Source: Lachnospiraceae bacterium UBA1760 (GTDB lineage: Bacteria > Bacillota > Clostridia > Lachnospirales > Lachnospiraceae). Taken from it: 64,000 nt of DNA. Location: the NCBI GenBank assembly GCA_002314775.1, contig DCHE01000013.1, forward strand, positions 7,774 through 71,773, read 5' to 3'. Both the position numbers and the translations under genes were made by a program. The notes beneath the pieces were generated by a model. It searched no databases. It was not told the origin of the DNA and was given only the letters and a program-made list of their open reading frames with translations. Positions within the stretch are counted from its first letter, which is position 1. The number at the start of each line of letters is the position of its first letter. Positions 52,803-62,096 of the stretch are shown here, one piece after another.

Positions 52803-53843
52803 ATGATAAAGGTTGGAATAATTGGTGCAACAGGATATGCTGGACAGGAGCTTGTTAGAATCCTTCTTGGACATAAAGAAGCAGAGATAGTTTGGCTCGG
52901 ATCAAAGAGCTACACAGGACAGAAATACAGCCAGGTATATGGCAATATGTTTGAAATAGTTGATGAGGAATGTCTTGATGACAATATGGATGAGCTTGCA
53001 AAGAAGGCTGATGTAATATTTACAGCTACACCACAGGGACTTGCAGCTAGCCTTGTTAATGATGAGATATTAAAGAATACAAAGCTTATAGATTTATCTG
53101 CTGATTTTAGATTAAAGGATGTTAAGGTATATGAGGACTGGTACAAGCTTGAGCATAAGAGTCCTCAGTATTTAGATGAGGCAGTGTATGGACTTTGTGA
53201 GATTAATAGAGAAAAGGTAAAGGATGCAAGAATTATTGCTAATCCAGGCTGTTACACAACCTGTTCTATCCTTTCGCTTTATCCACTTGTTAAGGAACAT
53301 ATGATAGATCCAAACACAATCATTGTAGATGCAAAGTCAGGAACCTCAGGTGCAGGAAGATCTGCTAAGCTTGCTAATCTTTACTGTGAGGTAAATGAGA
53401 GCATTAAGGCATATGGTGTTACAACTCACAGACATACTCCAGAGATAGAGGAACAGCTTGGCTATGCAAATGGCGAGCCGATTATGATTAACTTCACACC
53501 ACACCTTGTTCCTATGAACAGAGGAATCTTAGTGACTGCATATGCAACCCTTAAGGATAATTACTCATACGAGGATATCAAGAAGGTTTATGACAAGTAC
53601 TACAAGGATGAGAAGTTTGTGAGAGTCCTTGAGAAGGGTATTTGTCCAGAGACAAGATGGGTTGAAGGAAGCAACTACGTTGATGTAAACTTTGTGATAG
53701 ACGAGAGAACAAAGAGAGTTGTAGTTATGGGAGCTCTTGACAATGTTGTTAAGGGAGCTGCAGGACAGGCAGTTCAGAATATGAACATTGCATTTGGACT
53801 TCCTGAGGATGAGGGTCTTAAATTAGCCCCAATGTTCCCATAG
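52803..53843 (+). CDS. argC: N-acetyl-gamma-glutamyl-phosphate reductase
   Basis: A 346-residue NADPH enzyme for the third step of ornithine synthesis. It has IKVGIIGATGYAGQELVRIL (nucleotide binding), IFTATPQGLAASL, DLSADFRLKD, the active-site Cys in ANPGCYTT, and the substrate loop GTSGAGRSAK. ATG 52803 is preferred over 52779 because AAGGAGGAG is placed for it and the Rossmann strand starts there. It is first in argC-argJ-argB and is read from the divergent control region. Confidence 0.96.
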   Translation: MIKVGIIGATGYAGQELVRILLGHKEAEIVWLGSKSYTGQKYSQVYGNMFEIVDEECLDDNMDELAKKADVIFTATPQGLAASLVNDEILKNTKLIDLSADFRLKDVKVYEDWYKLEHKSPQYLDEAVYGLCEINREKVKDARIIANPGCYTTCSILSLYPLVKEHMIDPNTIIVDAKSGTSGAGRSAKLANLYCEVNESIKAYGVTTHRHTPEIEEQLGYANGEPIMINFTPHLVPMNRGILVTAYATLKDNYSYEDIKKVYDKYYKDEKFVRVLEKGICPETRWVEGSNYVDVNFVIDERTKRVVVMGALDNVVKGAAGQAVQNMNIAFGLPEDEGLKLAPMFP

Positions 53844-53961
53844 TCAGATCAACCTGGTTTTATGATTTGTCCTGGAAGAACCCATTAATTGGGAACTGGA
53901 TGAGAGAAGTACTAAGAGGAGATTTCTTGGTGCCGACACATTTTATAAAGGAGATAAGCAT

Positions 53962-55185
53962 ATGAAGATAATAGAAGGTGGAGTAACAGCTCCAAAGGGA
54001 TATGAGGCAGCCTCAACAGCTGCAGAGATAAAGTATAAGAATCGTACAGATATGGCAATCGTCTATTCTGAGACACCATGTATTGCAGCCGGAGTTTACA
54101 CAACAAATGTTGTTAAGGCAGCTCCTGTTTTATGGGATAAGGCAATTACAGATTCTGACGCAGAGGTTCACGCAGTTATTGTCAATTCGGGTATTGCAAA
54201 TGCCTGTACAGGAAAGCAGGGCATGGATATCTGTGAGGCAACAGGTAATGCGGTTGGTGAGATTATTGGAAAGCCTGCTAGCTGTACACTGGTTGGTTCG
54301 ACAGGTGTAATCGGAATGCAGATTAATACAGATAAGATTGTTGCAGGAACTAAGAAGCTTATGGAGCTTAAGCGTGCTGGTATCGAGGCCGGTACGGAGG
54401 CTTCAAAGGCCATTATGACAACAGATACAGTGAATAAGGAAATCGCAGTTACTGTTGAAATCGGTGGTAAGACAGTTACCATCGGTGCAATGAGTAAGGG
54501 TTCAGGAATGATTCATCCTAATATGTGCACAATGCTTGCCTACGTAACCACTGATGCATGCATTGAGAAGACACTTCTTCAGGATGTTCTTTCAGACGTT
54601 GTACAGGATACATTTAACATGATTACAGTAGACGGAGATACTTCTACTAACGACACTCTGCTTCTTCTTGCAAATGGTCTTGCTGGCAATGAAAAGATTA
54701 CAGAAAAAGACGATGACTACAAGACCTTCAGGGATGCAGTTTACTTCATCTGTGAGACCCTGGCGAAGAAGATGGCTGGTGACGGAGAAGGTGCAACTGC
54801 ACTTTTCGAGGCAAAGGTTGTAAATGCAAAGTCAAAAGAGGATGCAAAGCTTATGGCCCGTTCTGTAGTTGGTTCAAATCTTTCAAAGGCTGCAATTTAC
54901 GGACATGATGCAAACTTTGGACGTTTTCTTTGTGCTATGGGATATTCAGGAGCAAAGTTTGATCAAAATGATGTTCAGCTTTATTTTGAGAGCAAGGCTG
55001 GAAGAATGATAGTGTTCGATAAGGGTACACCAGTGCCATTTGATGAGGATGAGGCAACAAAGATATTATCTGAAGAGGCAGTGACAGTATATATCGATAT
55101 GCATGAGGGCACCGAGTCCGCAACAGCATGGGGCTGTGACCTTACCTATGATTACATTAAGATTAATGCAGACTATCGTTCATAG
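53962..55185 (+). CDS. argJ: Bifunctional ornithine acetyltransferase / N-acetylglutamate synthase
   Basis: A 407-residue enzyme that recycles the acetyl group from N-acetylornithine to glutamate. The self-cleavage site is visible in KGSGMIHPNMCTMLAYVTTDA; the nucleophile Thr is present, but the residue before it is Cys where Ala is usual. The C-terminal part has GANFGRFLCAMGYSG-like sequence (HDANFGR) and the usual WGCDLTYDY end. Activity with acetyl-CoA cannot be told from sequence. AAAGGAGA precedes the ATG. A 118-base gap to argC shows nothing notable. Confidence 0.96.
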   Translation: MKIIEGGVTAPKGYEAASTAAEIKYKNRTDMAIVYSETPCIAAGVYTTNVVKAAPVLWDKAITDSDAEVHAVIVNSGIANACTGKQGMDICEATGNAVGEIIGKPASCTLVGSTGVIGMQINTDKIVAGTKKLMELKRAGIEAGTEASKAIMTTDTVNKEIAVTVEIGGKTVTIGAMSKGSGMIHPNMCTMLAYVTTDACIEKTLLQDVLSDVVQDTFNMITVDGDTSTNDTLLLLANGLAGNEKITEKDDDYKTFRDAVYFICETLAKKMAGDGEGATALFEAKVVNAKSKEDAKLMARSVVGSNLSKAAIYGHDANFGRFLCAMGYSGAKFDQNDVQLYFESKAGRMIVFDKGTPVPFDEDEATKILSEEAVTVYIDMHEGTESATAWGCDLTYDYIKINADYRS

Positions 55186-55263
55186 GAAGCGTTTGCTAAT
55201 CAAAAGAACAGGTGAAAAGAGCAGTTTAGCGAACATTTAATAATAGATTAAAGGAGAATGGAA

Positions 55264-56151
55264 ATGACAAACAATGATTCAATGGAATTAATCCTTGCAA
55301 AGGCTCAGACACTTATCGAGGCTTTGCCATATATTCAGAAGTTCAATGGTAAAAAGGTAGTAGTAAAATACGGCGGTTCAGCAATGCTTGATGAGAATCT
55401 TAAGTACAATGTTATTAGGGATGTTGCCCTCTTAAAGCTTGTTGGAATGAAGCCAATCATTGTTCACGGAGGTGGCAAGGAGATTAATAAGTGGCTTGGA
55501 AAGATTGGAAAGAAGTCTGAGTTTGTCAATGGCTTGCGTGTGACTGACGAGGAGACACTTGAGGTTGCTGAGATGGTTTTATCAAAGGTTAATAAGAGCC
55601 TTGTTGCCATGATGAAGAAGCTTGGTCTTAATGCAGTAGGTATTAGTGGTAAGGATTCCGGACTTATGCAGGTTAAAAAGAAGCTCTCAGGTGGCAAGGA
55701 TATCGGTTATGTTGGTGAGGTTATCAGCTCAGACAGCAAGCTTCTCGATACTCTGATTGACAATGATTTTATTCCTGTTATCGCACCAATCGGAATTGGT
55801 GAGGATAGTCATGGATATAATATTAACGCAGATGATGCTGCGTGTGCCATCGCGACAGCAATTCAGGCAGAAAAGCTTGTATTCTTAACAGATATTGAGG
55901 GTGTATTCACTGATCCTACTGATAAGAAAACACTTATCTCAGAGATGGATATTAATGAAGCTCAGGCATTTATCGATAATGGAGTAGTAGGTGGTGGAAT
56001 GCTTCCTAAGCTTCAGAACTGTATTGAGGCTATGAAGAATGGTGTTTCAAGAGTTCATATTCTTGATGGAAGACTCGAGCATTGTCTTTTACTTGAGTTC
56101 TTTACTGAGAAGGGTATTGGAACAGCTATTCTCAAGGAGTCACTTTTCTAA
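55264..56151 (+). CDS. argB: Acetylglutamate kinase
   Basis: A 295-residue amino-acid kinase for the second step of arginine synthesis. It has [64 protein letters not shown] and LTDIEGVF. I chose ATG 55264 over 55258, since AAGGAG ends only one or two bases before 55258 and is correctly spaced for 55264. The N-terminal helix ([23 protein letters not shown]) resembles that of arginine-sensitive hexameric forms, so feedback inhibition by arginine is possible. A terminator follows. Confidence 0.96.
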   Translation: MTNNDSMELILAKAQTLIEALPYIQKFNGKKVVVKYGGSAMLDENLKYNVIRDVALLKLVGMKPIIVHGGGKEINKWLGKIGKKSEFVNGLRVTDEETLEVAEMVLSKVNKSLVAMMKKLGLNAVGISGKDSGLMQVKKKLSGGKDIGYVGEVISSDSKLLDTLIDNDFIPVIAPIGIGEDSHGYNINADDAACAIATAIQAEKLVFLTDIEGVFTDPTDKKTLISEMDINEAQAFIDNGVVGGGMLPKLQNCIEAMKNGVSRVHILDGRLEHCLLLEFFTEKGIGTAILKESLF

Positions 56152-56172
56152 AGCAACTATATAATAAGCAAT

Positions 56173-56209
56173 AATCCGGACTGATAAAAAATATCGGTCT
56201 GGATTTTTA
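56173..56209 (+). terminator. Terminator of argCJB
   Basis: AATCCGGACTGATA pairs with TATCGGTCTGGATT, with two G-T pairs, a five-A loop and a T-rich tail. Confidence 0.9.
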
Positions 56210-56216
56210 TTTGTAG

Positions 56217-56245
56217 TTGATAATTATGCTCAAATTAGATACAAT
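56217..56245 (+). promoter_or_regulatory. Promoter of the ComEA-like gene
   Basis: -35 TTGATA at 56217-56222, a 17-base spacer and -10 TACAAT at 56240-56245. Confidence 0.65.
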
Positions 56246-56282
56246 AAGATAAGATATGTGCGTATATTAAGAAGGGAATACT

Positions 56283-56948
56283 ATGCGCATATTTAAGATA
56301 TTTACAATTATAGTAATAATGATAATTACCTCTGGATGTAGTAAAAAAGAGGTTTACATTGATGAGTTCAATGCAGAAGCTTCATCGGAAAATGAAGAAA
56401 AAGAGGATGAAGAGGCAGCTTGGCAAAGTACCGAGGATACTTCAGAAGTAATAACAGAATCCGGTAATTATAGTATTAGTACTGAGGATAGTCCAGAAGC
56501 TGAAAAGATATGTGTTTATGTCTGCGGTGCAGTAAGGTGTGAGGGGGTTTATTACCTGCCCTGTGATGCAATAGTTATGGATGCATTGAATGCTGCGGGA
56601 GGATATTCGGAGAAGGCACTAAGAGGTTATGTTAACCTCGCAAGTCATATGAGTGATTCGGAGAAGATATATTTTCCTTGTGTGGATGAGGCCTCGAATT
56701 ATTCCTTGCTGGAATCGGAAGATACAAAAGGAAAAGAAGGAGTATCTTCTGATAATTCACTTGTAAACATTAATTCTGCAACTGTGGAGGAGCTTATGAA
56801 GCTTCCTGGAATAGGTGAAGTGAGGGCAAAAAAAATTATTAGCTACAGGGAAGCTAACGGCAGCTTCAAGAGTGTAACAGAAATAAAGAAAATTGATGGA
56901 ATAAAGGATAAATTATACGATGACATAAAAGGCTTAATCACTATCTGA
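56283..56948 (+). CDS. comEA: ComEA-like DNA-binding lipoprotein
   Basis: A 221-residue exported protein. The lipobox ITSGC (Cys19) suggests a lipid anchor, whereas Bacillus ComEA uses a membrane span. An acidic spacer is followed by a SLBB-type domain at about 77-135 (ICVYVCGAVRCEGVYYLP) and a helix-hairpin-helix pair at about 157-221 (VNINSATVEELMKLPGIGEVRAKKIISYREANGSF). ComEA binds incoming double-stranded DNA for uptake. comEC is not adjacent, and competence in this organism is not shown. Confidence 0.88.
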   Translation: MRIFKIFTIIVIMIITSGCSKKEVYIDEFNAEASSENEEKEDEEAAWQSTEDTSEVITESGNYSISTEDSPEAEKICVYVCGAVRCEGVYYLPCDAIVMDALNAAGGYSEKALRGYVNLASHMSDSEKIYFPCVDEASNYSLLESEDTKGKEGVSSDNSLVNINSATVEELMKLPGIGEVRAKKIISYREANGSFKSVTEIKKIDGIKDKLYDDIKGLITI

Positions 56949-57015
56949 TTGGGCATTTGTTATAAGTAAAGTGTCATTAGGTTCATATATTCATATAGAA
57001 GATAGAGGTGGAAAG

Positions 57016-57690
57016 ATGAGAAAGGTTCTCGTTGTAGATGATGAAAAATTAATAGTAAAGGGACTTAAATTCAGCCTTGAACAAGATGATATGCTCGTTG
57101 ATACTGCTTTTGATGGACAGGAGGCTGTTGAGAAGGCTAAGTCAGGGAATTATGATATAGTTCTTCTTGATATTATGCTTCCAATTTATACAGGCCTTGA
57201 GGTTTGCCAGATGATACGAGAGTTCTCTGATGTTCCGATTATCATGCTTACAGCAAAGGATGATGATATGGATAAGATATTGGGCCTTGAGTATGGTGCA
57301 GATGATTATATCACGAAGCCATTTAATATCCTTGAGGTTAAGGCAAGAATCAAAGCAATTCTGAGAAGAAATGCAAAGAATGATAATTCAAACTCCAATG
57401 TGATAGAAGTTAAGGGCATGAGAATTGAGTGCGACAGCAGAAGAGTATTTATTGACAATAAGGAGGTCAATCTTACTCAGAAGGAGTTTGATCTTGTTTT
57501 ACTTTTGGTGTCTAATCCTAACAAGGTATACTCAAGAGATGAGCTTCTTAAGACAATTTGGGGACCAGGTTATCCTGGAGATGTAAGAACAGTTGATGTT
57601 CACGTTAGAAGACTTAGAGAAAAGATTGAGGAGTGTCCAGCGGACCCTAAGTATATTCATACCAGATGGGGAAAGGGATACTATTTCTAA
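57016..57690 (+). CDS. OmpR/PhoB-family response regulator
   Basis: A 224-residue two-component regulator. The receiver domain (about 1-120) has the acidic pair in VVDDEKLIVKG, the phospho-acceptor Asp in YDIVLLDIMLP (about residue 52), the Thr in IIMLTAKDDD and the Lys in DYITKPFN. The winged-helix DNA-binding domain is at about 130-224 (LTQKEFDLVLLLVSNPNKVYSRDELLKTIWG, VDVHVRRLREKI). ATG 57016 is set by AGAGGTGG; an upstream GTG at 56971 gives a non-family tail. No histidine kinase gene is beside it, so its partner is elsewhere. The next gene begins 30 bases on and may be cotranscribed. Confidence 0.93.
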   Translation: MRKVLVVDDEKLIVKGLKFSLEQDDMLVDTAFDGQEAVEKAKSGNYDIVLLDIMLPIYTGLEVCQMIREFSDVPIIMLTAKDDDMDKILGLEYGADDYITKPFNILEVKARIKAILRRNAKNDNSNSNVIEVKGMRIECDSRRVFIDNKEVNLTQKEFDLVLLLVSNPNKVYSRDELLKTIWGPGYPGDVRTVDVHVRRLREKIEECPADPKYIHTRWGKGYYF

Positions 57691-57720
57691 AACGTAGATA
57701 AAAGGATACTGTGTGGGTTT

Positions 57721-59424
57721 ATGGGTAGAATTTCAAATAAAAAAAGAATAAAGTATTCTGTCGATGAGTTATATAGCAAGATAACCGAAGCTCAGAAACA
57801 GGAAAAGGTGAATATCCCAGAATGCTTTTATGCGGACTTTAACACAACAATGATTAAGGTCAAGGATTCTATATGCTATTATATCACACCAAGAAAGGAT
57901 TTTAGTGGGGATTTCATCTTTTATTTGTATGGAGGAAATCTGTGCTTCAATATAACAAAGGCTGAACTTGCTTTTCTCAGTGAGATGGCAAAGACCTGCA
58001 ATATGGGAATTATGCTTCCTATGTATCCACTTACTCCAGAGTATTGCTGCAAGGATGTATTTAATATGCTTTTACCGGCATACAAGGAGCTTTCAAGCAC
58101 AAAGGATGTCAATGACATATACCTTATGGGACGTGAAAGCGGTGGAGGACTTGCGATTTCACTTAGCATAGATATATGGAAAAACGGTAGTAAAAAGCCT
58201 AAAAAGCTTATTCTTATTGAGCCGATGCTTGATACAGAGTTTTTCGATGAAAAGCTTGCGGCCTCCCTTACCAAAATTAATGATGATGAAGTATTTTTTA
58301 GTGAGAGCGTTAAAGAGTTCATCAATAAATACTGGGTTAAGGATATGGCTGCACGCACCGAATTCACCAGTCCGATATATGAGGACATTACGGATGTGTG
58401 CGAGGATATTCTACTTATCTCGGGAGATGAGAGCATTTTCAACCATTATGCAAGAGAATTCTATGACAAGAGTATAAATTCAGGTATTGATATAAAGTTC
58501 TTCGAATACAGAGAAAAGAAAACAGGATTTATCTTAGATGAGAAGGACGCAGATTCGATTCATGCGAGAAAGGTTCTTATAGATACCTTGAATGGCAATG
58601 GAAAGGCTGTATTAGATAAATACATGTATGAGGTCAAGCAGAGAAGTGAGAGTGCCAAGATGTATCCTGAGATATTTAAGGACGATATTGCACATACATA
58701 CCTTTGCAATCACAAGATTAATACAGATACCTATAAAGGACTCACTCCATTTAGAAAGCTGATTCTGGCAGCAACCCTGCACAGCTTTGATAATGTTGTA
58801 TCACAGTTTCTTTTGAGATTTCCAAACGGTACAGTAGTATATATTGGCTGTAGCCTTGATACAATGTTTGAGAGAAATGACAACGGCAGAGTTCGCTGGT
58901 TCAACTGTGATCAGCCTGGAAAGATAGCTGTCAGAAGTATCTATGTAACAGATAGGGAAAGACAGAAGACCGTTGCTAAGGCCTTTACTGATATGAATTG
59001 GGCTGAGGATATTAAGTGCAAGACCAAGCAGGGAATCCTGTTTGTTATAAGAGATAATTTTGGATATCTTAAGCCGGAAAAGGCTAAGGAGTGTATAGAG
59101 TATCTATATACAAAGTTCCCAGGCTGTGAGGTGGTGTTTGACATCACTAAGCGTAAAGCACTTAATAGGGAAAACAGATACAACAAGAGAAACGAAACAG
59201 AGTATCATAAAAAGAAATTCTATATGAACGATACCGAAAGAAGCATTCTGGTTTGGAATACGGCATATAAGCTTATTGGGAATTATTCTATCTTTAGCGA
59301 TATTGACGCAGATCCTTCCTGGAAGAAGGCATTAAGTATCAGGTTCAAACAGTTGAAGAAGAGCAAGGAATATAAGCTTGTTCATCTGAGGCTTGGCAAT
59401 GAAAAATACAAGGTCAATATTTAA
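57721..59424 (+). CDS. Fusion of alpha/beta-hydrolase-like and LCMT-type O-methyltransferase-like domains
   Basis: A 567-residue cytoplasmic protein with two domains. Residues about 60-290 look like an HSL-type alpha/beta hydrolase: FYLYGGNLCF in the oxyanion region, Ser140 in MGRESGGGLA, Asp in LLISGDESIF and His in DSIHARKVL. The first Gly of the usual GDSAGG is Arg, so activity is uncertain. Residues about 335-500 resemble leucine carboxyl methyltransferase/PPM1-type enzymes: GTVVYIGCSLDTMFER with G376 and D380, then WFNCDQPGKIAVRSIY. Such methyltransferases act on small-molecule or peptide carboxyls. I do not know a named family with this pairing. The only ribosome-like site (AAAGGA) is rather far from the ATG. 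Confidence 0.75.
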   Translation: MGRISNKKRIKYSVDELYSKITEAQKQEKVNIPECFYADFNTTMIKVKDSICYYITPRKDFSGDFIFYLYGGNLCFNITKAELAFLSEMAKTCNMGIMLPMYPLTPEYCCKDVFNMLLPAYKELSSTKDVNDIYLMGRESGGGLAISLSIDIWKNGSKKPKKLILIEPMLDTEFFDEKLAASLTKINDDEVFFSESVKEFINKYWVKDMAARTEFTSPIYEDITDVCEDILLISGDESIFNHYAREFYDKSINSGIDIKFFEYREKKTGFILDEKDADSIHARKVLIDTLNGNGKAVLDKYMYEVKQRSESAKMYPEIFKDDIAHTYLCNHKINTDTYKGLTPFRKLILAATLHSFDNVVSQFLLRFPNGTVVYIGCSLDTMFERNDNGRVRWFNCDQPGKIAVRSIYVTDRERQKTVAKAFTDMNWAEDIKCKTKQGILFVIRDNFGYLKPEKAKECIEYLYTKFPGCEVVFDITKRKALNRENRYNKRNETEYHKKKFYMNDTERSILVWNTAYKLIGNYSIFSDIDADPSWKKALSIRFKQLKKSKEYKLVHLRLGNEKYKVNI

Positions 59425-59427
59425 AAC

Positions 59428-59464
59428 AAGGCACATTGTGATTTATGCAATGTGCCTTTAAAAA
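59428..59464 (+). terminator. Terminator after the fusion gene
   Basis: AAGGCACATTG (59428-59438) pairs with CAATGTGCCTT (59448-59458), with a nine-base loop and a short T/A tail. Confidence 0.85.
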
Positions 59465-59545
59465 TGCTAAAGTGTTACAATTAATGTATTTTTGTGAAAA
59501 ATGCCGATAGTTTATCATTTTAACGCGGTAAATCAGTAAAATTGC

Positions 59546-59574
59546 TTGAATGAGAAATACTTTAATGATATAAT
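59546..59574 (+). promoter_or_regulatory. Promoter of iorAB
   Basis: -35 TTGAAT at 59546-59551, a 17-base spacer and perfect -10 TATAAT at 59569-59574. Confidence 0.75.
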
Positions 59575-59640
59575 TTTTTGGATAGACTTGAGATGAAAAA
59601 GGTCATAAGAAGGGAATAATTAATAAAGGAGAAACAGATT

Positions 59641-61383
59641 TTGAATAAGAAAATTATGCTTGGAAATGAAGCAATTGCCAGAGGCGCATGGGAAGCAGGC
59701 GTTAAGGTTTCTGCGGCATATCCAGGAACACCAAGTACAGAAGTTAGTGAGAATATCGCAAAGTATGCCGAGATTTATGCTGAGTGGTCACCAAACGAGA
59801 AGGTAGCTATGGAGGTGGCAACTGGTGCATCTATGTCAGGTGTCAGAGCTATGGCAGGAATGAAACATGTTGGAGTCAATGTGGCATCTGACCCACTTTA
59901 CACAGCATCCTACATTGGAGCAAACGGCGGACTTATCTTAGTTGCAGCTGACGACCCGGGACTTTACAGCTCACAGAATGAGCAGGATACAAGAAGAGTT
60001 GCAAGAGCAGCCGGAGTGCCTGTAATTGAGCCATCTGATTCAGATGAGGCAAGAAGATTTACTAAGCTTGCATTTGAGATATCTGAGAAGTATGACACAC
60101 CAGTAATACTCAGAACCACTACAAGACTTGCGCACTCACAGGGTGTAGTAACTCTTGAGGACAGAGTTGAGGTTGAGAATAAGACCTACGAGAGAAATCC
60201 AGGAAAGAACGTTATGATGCCTGGCAATGCAAAGAAGAGACATCTTCACGTTGAGCAGCGTACAAAGGATTTATCAAATGACATGTCAGACTTCCCAGCT
60301 CTTAATACAGTAGAGCTTAATGATACAAAGATTGGATTTATATCAAGTGGTATTCCATATATGTATGTTAAGGAGGCACTTCCAGAGGCATCAGTACTTA
60401 AGCTTGGAATGGTTAATCCACTTCCAGAGAAGCTTATTCGCGAATTTGCCAAGAAGGTTGACAGACTCATTATATTTGAGGAACTTGAGCCAGTAATTGA
60501 GGAGCAGGTTAAGGCCTGGGGAATTGCCTGCGAGGGTAAGGAATTATTTACAATCCAGGGTGAATACAGTGCAAATATGCTTAGAAAGGCAGTTCTTGGA
60601 GAGGAGCTTGATATTGCTGAACCTGCAGAGGTTCCTATGAGACCTCCAATTCTTTGTCCAGGATGTCCTCACAGAAGTGTATATTCAGTTATGAAGAAGC
60701 TTAAGCTTCATGCATCTGGAGATATCGGATGCTACACACTTGGTGCGGTTGCTCCACTCAATGTTGTTGATACAGCACTTTGTATGGGTGCAAGTATTTC
60801 AATGCTTCATGGTATGGAGAAGGCTAAGGGCAGAGAGTTTATCAATGACTGGGTAGCAGTTATCGGAGATTCAACCTTCCTTCACACAGGTGTTAACTCA
60901 CTTATGAATATGGTTTACAACAAGGCAACAGGCACAGTTGTAATTCTTGATAATTCAACAACAGGTATGACAGGACATCAGGATCACCCAGCAACAGGTA
61001 AGACTCTTAAGGGTGAGACTACAAATATCATCAATATATATCACCTTTGTAAGGCAATGGGTATTGAGTATGTATATGAGATCGATGCATTTGACCTTGA
61101 TACACTTGAGAAGACCTTAAAGGAGGAGATTGCTAGAGAGGCACTTTCAGTTATTATTACAAAGTCACCTTGCGCACTCCTTAAGTCATATGTTCCAAGA
61201 GGAAAATGTGCAGTTGACCCAGAGAAGTGTAAGAAGTGTGGTAAGTGTTTAGTTCCAGGCTGCCCAGCTCTTAAGAAGGGTGAGGATGGAAAGGCAATAA
61301 TTGATGATACACTTTGCAATGGCTGTGGACTCTGTGAGAAGCTTTGTCCATTTGATGCAATCAGCCTCGTAGAGAAGAATTAA
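59641..61383 (+). CDS. iorA: Indolepyruvate:ferredoxin oxidoreductase, alpha subunit
   Basis: A 580-residue enzyme converting aryl pyruvates and CoA to aryl-acetyl-CoA, CO2 and reduced ferredoxin. The start is TTG at 59641, fixed by AAAGGAG nine bases upstream and by the family N-terminus NKKIMLGNEAIARGAWEAG. It shows YPGTPSTEV, the thiamine diphosphate site near CPGCPHRSVYS and VIGDSTFLHTGVNSL, and two 4Fe-4S clusters at the end (CKKCGKCLVPGC and CNGCGLCEKLCPFD). It forms an operon with iorB (20 bases) and probably the CoA ligase. Confidence 0.96.
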   Translation: MNKKIMLGNEAIARGAWEAGVKVSAAYPGTPSTEVSENIAKYAEIYAEWSPNEKVAMEVATGASMSGVRAMAGMKHVGVNVASDPLYTASYIGANGGLILVAADDPGLYSSQNEQDTRRVARAAGVPVIEPSDSDEARRFTKLAFEISEKYDTPVILRTTTRLAHSQGVVTLEDRVEVENKTYERNPGKNVMMPGNAKKRHLHVEQRTKDLSNDMSDFPALNTVELNDTKIGFISSGIPYMYVKEALPEASVLKLGMVNPLPEKLIREFAKKVDRLIIFEELEPVIEEQVKAWGIACEGKELFTIQGEYSANMLRKAVLGEELDIAEPAEVPMRPPILCPGCPHRSVYSVMKKLKLHASGDIGCYTLGAVAPLNVVDTALCMGASISMLHGMEKAKGREFINDWVAVIGDSTFLHTGVNSLMNMVYNKATGTVVILDNSTTGMTGHQDHPATGKTLKGETTNIINIYHLCKAMGIEYVYEIDAFDLDTLEKTLKEEIAREALSVIITKSPCALLKSYVPRGKCAVDPEKCKKCGKCLVPGCPALKKGEDGKAIIDDTLCNGCGLCEKLCPFDAISLVEKN

Positions 61384-61403
61384 TCAGGAGGAGAGATAGA
61401 GAT

Positions 61404-61973
61404 ATGGCTACAAAGAATATTATGATAGTTGGAGTAGGCGGACAGGGAACTCTTCTTACAAGTAGAATTCTTGGCGGACTTGCAGTTCAGGCTGGCTACG
61501 ATGTAAAGCTTTCTGAGGTACATGGTATGGCTCAGAGAGGTGGTTCAGTAGTAACCTATGTTAGATATGGAGAAAAGGTTGCAGAGCCTATTATTGAGGA
61601 AGGCTGTGCAGATGTACTCATTGCTTTTGAGAGACTCGAGGCAAAGAGATATGCTCATTTCCTTAAGAAGGATGGTGTAATAATTGTAAATGATCAGAGA
61701 ATTGATCCAATGCCAGTTGTTACAGGAGCAGCGGTATATCCAGAGGGTATTATAGAGGAATTAAGCGCAAAGTATAAGGTATTTGCAATCGATGCGATGG
61801 CTAAGGCTAAGGAGATTGGCAATACAAGAGCCTTTAACACAGTAGTGCTTGGAATGGCAGCTCGTCATATGGACTATTCTGTTGAGGACTGGATCAGTGT
61901 TATTGAGAGCACTGTTCCTCCTAAGACTGTAGAGATTAATAAGAAAGCATTTTATGCTGGTTACGAGCAGTAA
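61404..61973 (+). CDS. iorB: Indolepyruvate:ferredoxin oxidoreductase, beta subunit
   Basis: A 189-residue gamma-domain-type subunit with IMIVGVGGQGTLLTSRILGGLA and SEVHGMAQRGGSVVTYVRYG, the usual IorB signatures. It completes the oxidoreductase with IorA. AGGAGGAGA precedes the ATG. The 123 bases before the next gene hold no clear terminator, so transcription may continue into the ligase gene. Confidence 0.95.
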   Translation: MATKNIMIVGVGGQGTLLTSRILGGLAVQAGYDVKLSEVHGMAQRGGSVVTYVRYGEKVAEPIIEEGCADVLIAFERLEAKRYAHFLKKDGVIIVNDQRIDPMPVVTGAAVYPEGIIEELSAKYKVFAIDAMAKAKEIGNTRAFNTVVLGMAARHMDYSVEDWISVIESTVPPKTVEINKKAFYAGYEQ

Positions 61974-62096
61974 TTTAAGAGTTAATTGCGTATGCTACGA
62001 GAAGTAGTAACAATAATAAATTGAGCTGATTATTAAATTCAATAAATATTAATTATTGTGAGAATGATTGGCGTAAAAATAACGGGGGATATAAAA

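Noticed and set aside
57921..58442. A 173-codon minus-strand open frame inside the hydrolase-methyltransferase gene
   Set aside because: The plus-strand protein has recognisable domains across this region, while the minus-strand product has Ser/Leu-rich shadow composition and no ribosome site.
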